A stretch of 64,000 nt of DNA from Brevibacillus humidisoli (lineage in GTDB: Bacteria > Bacillota > Bacilli > Brevibacillales > Brevibacillaceae). How positions within the stretch are numbered: the first letter of the stretch is position 1; each line of letters opens with the position of its first letter. The position numbers and the translations under genes are program-made. The stretch covers positions 3,553,970 to 3,617,969 of the forward strand of contig NZ_CP087263.1 in the NCBI RefSeq assembly GCF_020923435.1, read 5' to 3'. Of the stretch, positions 62,346 to 64,000 are shown one piece after another. Under the pieces are notes generated by a model, which saw nothing but the letters and a program-made list of their open reading frames with translations, had not been told where the DNA came from and ran no database searches.

Positions 62346-63587
62346 ATGCTAAAGAATGGGGAGTTTTACTTGATTAAAGACATGAAACAAAGAGGAATGA
62401 GTACCACGCAAATTGCGAACGAATTAGGGAGGGATCGAAAAACAATCCGTAAGTGGCTGAAGAGAGATGAACCTTCGAAATACCAGCGAACCGTCAAAAA
62501 AGCAAGCATCCTCGATCCATTTAAACCCTATATCAAAGCGAGAATGGAAGAAGGCTGCTTAAATGCTGTTGTCTTGTTTGATGAAATTAGAGCCCAGGGA
62601 TACTCAGGACAAATTAGACTCCTTCGTTCCTTCATGGAACCATTGCGCCCCGTCGTTACCTCCAAGGCAACGATCCGTTATGAAACCACACCTGGTAAGC
62701 AAGCGCAAGTAGACTGGGGACATTTCAAAGTGGAATGGAATGGTGGATATAAACGACTATACGCCTTTGTCATGGTTTTGGGATACTCGAGAATGTTGTA
62801 TGTGGAATTTACGGAGAACGAACGGCTGGATACCCTCATCGGCTGTCACTTACGTGCCATGCAATACTTTGGAGGCAGACCGGATACATGCTTGTACGAC
62901 AATATGAAAACCGTCATTGCAGGTTACGACGACCAAGGCCATGTATTGTGGAATGAACGTTTTTCTCAGTTTGCAAGTCATCACGGCTTTACCCTCCGGC
63001 GTTGTGCCCCCTACCGTGCACGAACAAAAGGGAAAGTAGAAAATGGTGTTGGCTATGTGCGAAAGAATTTTTGGCCTCGCGTACAGTCGTTTACCAGCCT
63101 GAGTGACTTGAATCAACAAGTACGCCATTGGTTGGATACGGTAGCCAATGTACGGATTCACGGCACCACACATGAAAAGCCGGTAGATCGATGGAAACAT
63201 GAACAGTTGAAGCCGCTTAACCCGGTTCCGTTCGAAGAAGTAGAACGGCATACTCGAAGAGTATCCAACGATTTGCTCGTTTCTTACGGAGGAAGCAGGT
63301 ATTCTGTACCCTATACCTATATTGGTCATACGGTACAGGTACAAGATCTCCAGAATGGTCATATCCGGATCTATCAGGGCAACACGATTATCGCTGAACA
63401 TCAAAAAGCAGTTCGTTCCAAACAAGTCGTAACCAATAAAAAACACTTCGAGGGGATTCAAACCCAAAGTCGCGTGAAGGCTCCCCAACCTATGCCGCGT
63501 CTGGTTTCAAATCCAAGCCCTGAAGTGGTGGAACGTGATTTATCAGTCTACGAGCAGTTTGCTGACGAGGAGGTGATCGTACAATGA
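62346..63587 (+). CDS. istA: IstA transposase (IS21 family)
   Basis: 413 residues behind GGAGGAGA. N-terminal HTH (MKQRGMSTTQIANELGRDR, then KTIRKWLKRDEP), then the DDE integrase core: Asp in KQAQVDWGHFKVEW, Asp in TCLYDNMKTVIAGYD, Glu in TKGKVENGVGYVRKNFW. The C-terminal beta domain (SYGGSRYSVPYTYIGHTV) is complete. No frameshift, so it is probably active if istB is intact. Confidence 0.96.
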   Translation: MLKNGEFYLIKDMKQRGMSTTQIANELGRDRKTIRKWLKRDEPSKYQRTVKKASILDPFKPYIKARMEEGCLNAVVLFDEIRAQGYSGQIRLLRSFMEPLRPVVTSKATIRYETTPGKQAQVDWGHFKVEWNGGYKRLYAFVMVLGYSRMLYVEFTENERLDTLIGCHLRAMQYFGGRPDTCLYDNMKTVIAGYDDQGHVLWNERFSQFASHHGFTLRRCAPYRARTKGKVENGVGYVRKNFWPRVQSFTSLSDLNQQVRHWLDTVANVRIHGTTHEKPVDRWKHEQLKPLNPVPFEEVERHTRRVSNDLLVSYGGSRYSVPYTYIGHTVQVQDLQNGHIRIYQGNTIIAEHQKAVRSKQVVTNKKHFEGIQTQSRVKAPQPMPRLVSNPSPEVVERDLSVYEQFADEEVIVQ

Positions 63588-64000
63588 TGCTCCAGTCCCG
63601 TTTAGAAGAAGCCTTTTCGCAAATGGGATGGGTACGAATCCCGGAAATTATTCACCACCACGCAGAAGAAGCTGCTGCTCAGAATATATCGTATTTGGAG
63701 TTCTTGGACAAGCTTTTGCAAGAGGAAATCAAGGCCAAGAGGGATCGATTTATTCGAATGAAGACACGATTGGCTCATTTACCCTACCATAAAACATTAG
63801 AGCAATTCGATTTCAGTTTCCAGCCTTCCGTAGATGAAAGACGGATTCGTGATTTGGCAACCCTCCGGTTTGTGCACCAACAGGAGAATCTCATTTTGCT
63901 GGGTCCGCCAGGAGTCGGAAAGACCCACTTGTCTGTTGCATTGGCTCTGGAAGCCATTAAGCAAGGTTTGACAGTTTACTTTACAACTGCTCACGATTTG
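63584..64000 (+). CDS. istB: IstB helper ATPase (partial)
   Basis: First 139 codons of the AAA+ transposition helper, starting ATGATG overlapping the istA stop. The helical N-terminus (NISYLEFLDKLLQEEIKAKR) and Walker A LLGPPGVGKTHLSVALALEA are visible. About 110 residues lie beyond the window. Confidence 0.94.
   Translation, partial: MMLQSRLEEAFSQMGWVRIPEIIHHHAEEAAAQNISYLEFLDKLLQEEIKAKRDRFIRMKTRLAHLPYHKTLEQFDFSFQPSVDERRIRDLATLRFVHQQENLILLGPPGVGKTHLSVALALEAIKQGLTVYFTTAHDL

Larger units (their letters stand above)
62260..64000 (+). mobile_element. IS21-family insertion sequence (left end to window edge)
   Basis: The left end starts TGTGAACGGCACTG near 62260; AACGGCACT recurs at about 62289, the multiple-repeat terminus typical of IS21. 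It carries istA complete and the start of istB, overlapping by ATGA. The right end is outside the window. It inserted about 50 bases after the crRNA-like unit. Confidence 0.85.

Overview
The window looks like a chromosomal segment of a moderately GC-rich, endospore-forming Firmicute. The likeliest group is Paenibacillaceae, of Brevibacillus or thermophilic Brevibacillus type. This is inferred from strong AGGAGG-type ribosome binding sites, a germination-receptor operon, a YheC/D spore-coat-associated protein, CtaA/CtaB, an EF-G-binding FusB-family protein, an AddB/SbcCD repair cluster and a type I-B CRISPR system. The species was not determined.

Layout. 1-7.1 kb: DNA-repair operon read leftward (sbcD, sbcC, start of addB). 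7.4-10.8 kb: secreted or hypothetical proteins and a candidate deaminase toxin. 10.9-14.2 kb: a leftward btuC-btuD-btuF vitamin B12 uptake operon under a cobalamin riboswitch. 14.3-16.5 kb: heme A synthesis (ctaB, ctaA). 16.8-25.6 kb: mixed housekeeping and transport genes (TauE/SafE, MFS, MetAP, EamA, NamA, YetF-like, TetR+SMR, DUF488, FabF) and one decayed binding-protein gene. 25.9-33.4 kb: a HAD phosphatase and a germination operon of order A-C-C-B-D-B. 33.6-39.1 kb: a VWA lipoprotein and an HlyD/ABC exporter operon with a TetR regulator and an operator palindrome. 39.2-49.2 kb: a duplicated-domain lipoprotein, DinB, a FusB-like protein behind an attenuator-like leader, a divergent MocR/EamA pair, polysaccharide deacetylase, YheC/D, VanZ, gene fragments and YhfC. 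49.2-50.0 kb: an HTH regulator whose C-terminal repeat tail is frame-shifted. 50.1-61.6 kb: a 34-repeat CRISPR array and a complete leftward type I-B cas operon (cas6-cas8b-cas7-cas5-cas3-cas4-cas1-cas2). 61.6-62.3 kb: a 790-base region without protein genes. 62.3-64 kb: an IS21-family element that runs off the window.

The most unusual element is in the region upstream of cas6. A short + strand unit (promoter about 62065-62093, terminator 62173-62210) holds two degenerate copies of the CRISPR repeat around a spacer of only about 13 nt. The first copy keeps the Cas6-type 3' end and the ATTGAAAC handle; the second keeps the centre but not the handle. This resembles the stand-alone crRNA-like guides (CreA/CreR type) that reprogram type I effectors for regulation. 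A second possible small-RNA unit (61701-61837), with a 20-nt inverted repeat and its own terminator, lies between it and cas6. Function of both is inference.

Other points for follow-up: a leader peptide and competing hairpins before the FusB-like gene; a switch of repeat variant inside the CRISPR array; a deaminase-like protein with a LYGNRAV motif; and compensating frameshifts in a 21-bp repeat tract whose last codon overlaps the yhfC start.
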